Below are positions 14,203 through 14,310 of a stretch of DNA of 14,310 nucleotides, piece after piece. The stretch's first letter is position 1. Each line of letters starts with the position of its first letter. The notes below the pieces were generated by a model. It was given only the letters and a program-made list of their open reading frames with translations, was not told where the DNA came from and made no database searches. Where the stretch lies: NCBI GenBank assembly GCA_027067895.1, contig JAMOUY010000054.1:1-14310 (forward strand). Direction: 5' to 3'. Source of the DNA: Acidobacteriota bacterium (GTDB lineage: Bacteria; Acidobacteriota; Holophagae; Thermotomaculales; Thermotomaculaceae). The position numbers and the translations under genes are program-made.

Positions 14203-14310
14203 CTTACCTTCCTTCCGTCAACTTCTTTCAATTGCGGGTATTTTTTTTCGCAGATTTCTTTTCTTTTTTCGCATCTGTCAAAAAAAGGGCATTTATTTTC
14301 CTCTTTAACC
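14187..14310 (-). CDS. oppD: Oligopeptide/dipeptide ABC transporter ATP-binding protein, OppD/DppD type (C-terminal fragment)
   Basis: The last 40 codons of a gene that enters from the right edge. They encode a Cys-rich tail containing CPFFDRC, ICEKKYPQL and a final VRCHLY before a TAG stop. This is the oligo-HPY C-terminal module of OppD/DppD proteins, usually of the form CPFAPRC - C - RCHL. The four cysteines bind an iron-sulfur cluster in characterised dipeptide transporters. The reading frame overlaps the beginning of oppF by 16 bases, the order and spacing expected for an opp/dpp operon. Identification is firm despite the short length; substrate is unknown. Confidence 0.82.
   Translation of the reverse strand, partial: VKEENKCPFFDRCEKRKEICEKKYPQLKEVDGRKVRCHLY

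Overview
The window is an AT-rich stretch of bacterial chromosome with compact, mostly minus-strand gene clusters. It looks ordinary in base composition throughout, and I see no mobile element, tRNA, rRNA or CRISPR array. The organism should be a Gram-negative (diderm) bacterium, because one protein ends in a periplasmic TonB-type domain. It uses Hanks-type Ser/Thr kinases, FHA and c-di-GMP signalling in the style of acidobacterial or myxobacterial/deltaproteobacterial lineages. The carbamate kinase and the cyclic-2,3-diphosphoglycerate-synthetase-like gene suggest an anaerobe and possibly a thermophile. The phylum cannot be fixed from this sequence alone.

Right to left on the minus strand, the layout is as follows. 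The window opens in the 3' end of an oppD-type ATPase gene (14310-14187), which overlaps oppF (14202-13405). A good promoter then precedes an FHA-GGDEF diguanylate cyclase (13325-12405). Next come overlapping large and small subunit genes of an isopropylmalate-dehydratase/homoaconitase-family enzyme (12294-10499). A four-gene cluster follows (10425-5867): a 1023-residue receiver/Ser-Thr kinase/TonB protein, a 79-residue coiled-coil protein, a class I methyltransferase and a small Smr-domain protein.

Two plus-strand genes meet this cluster tail to tail: a cytoplasmic Ser/Thr kinase with TPR-like C terminus (3984-5243) and a HAD phosphatase (5227-5886) that overlaps it. Divergent from the kinase, the minus-strand operon metG, carbamate kinase, carbamoyltransferase homologue and the start of a cyclic-2,3-diphosphoglycerate-synthetase-like gene runs off the left edge (3853-1).

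The two most unusual items are these. First, the carbamoyltransferase homologue keeps the carbamoyl-phosphate motif STRSR and an ornithine-loop-like DVWVSIG, but has lost the family HPxQ and HCLP signatures; it is translationally coupled to carbamate kinase and to the cDPG-synthetase-like gene. Second, a receiver-kinase-transmembrane-TonB fusion protein heads an operon with an uncharacterised coiled-coil protein. The LeuC/LeuD-like pair is also divergent at several positions that are normally catalytic.
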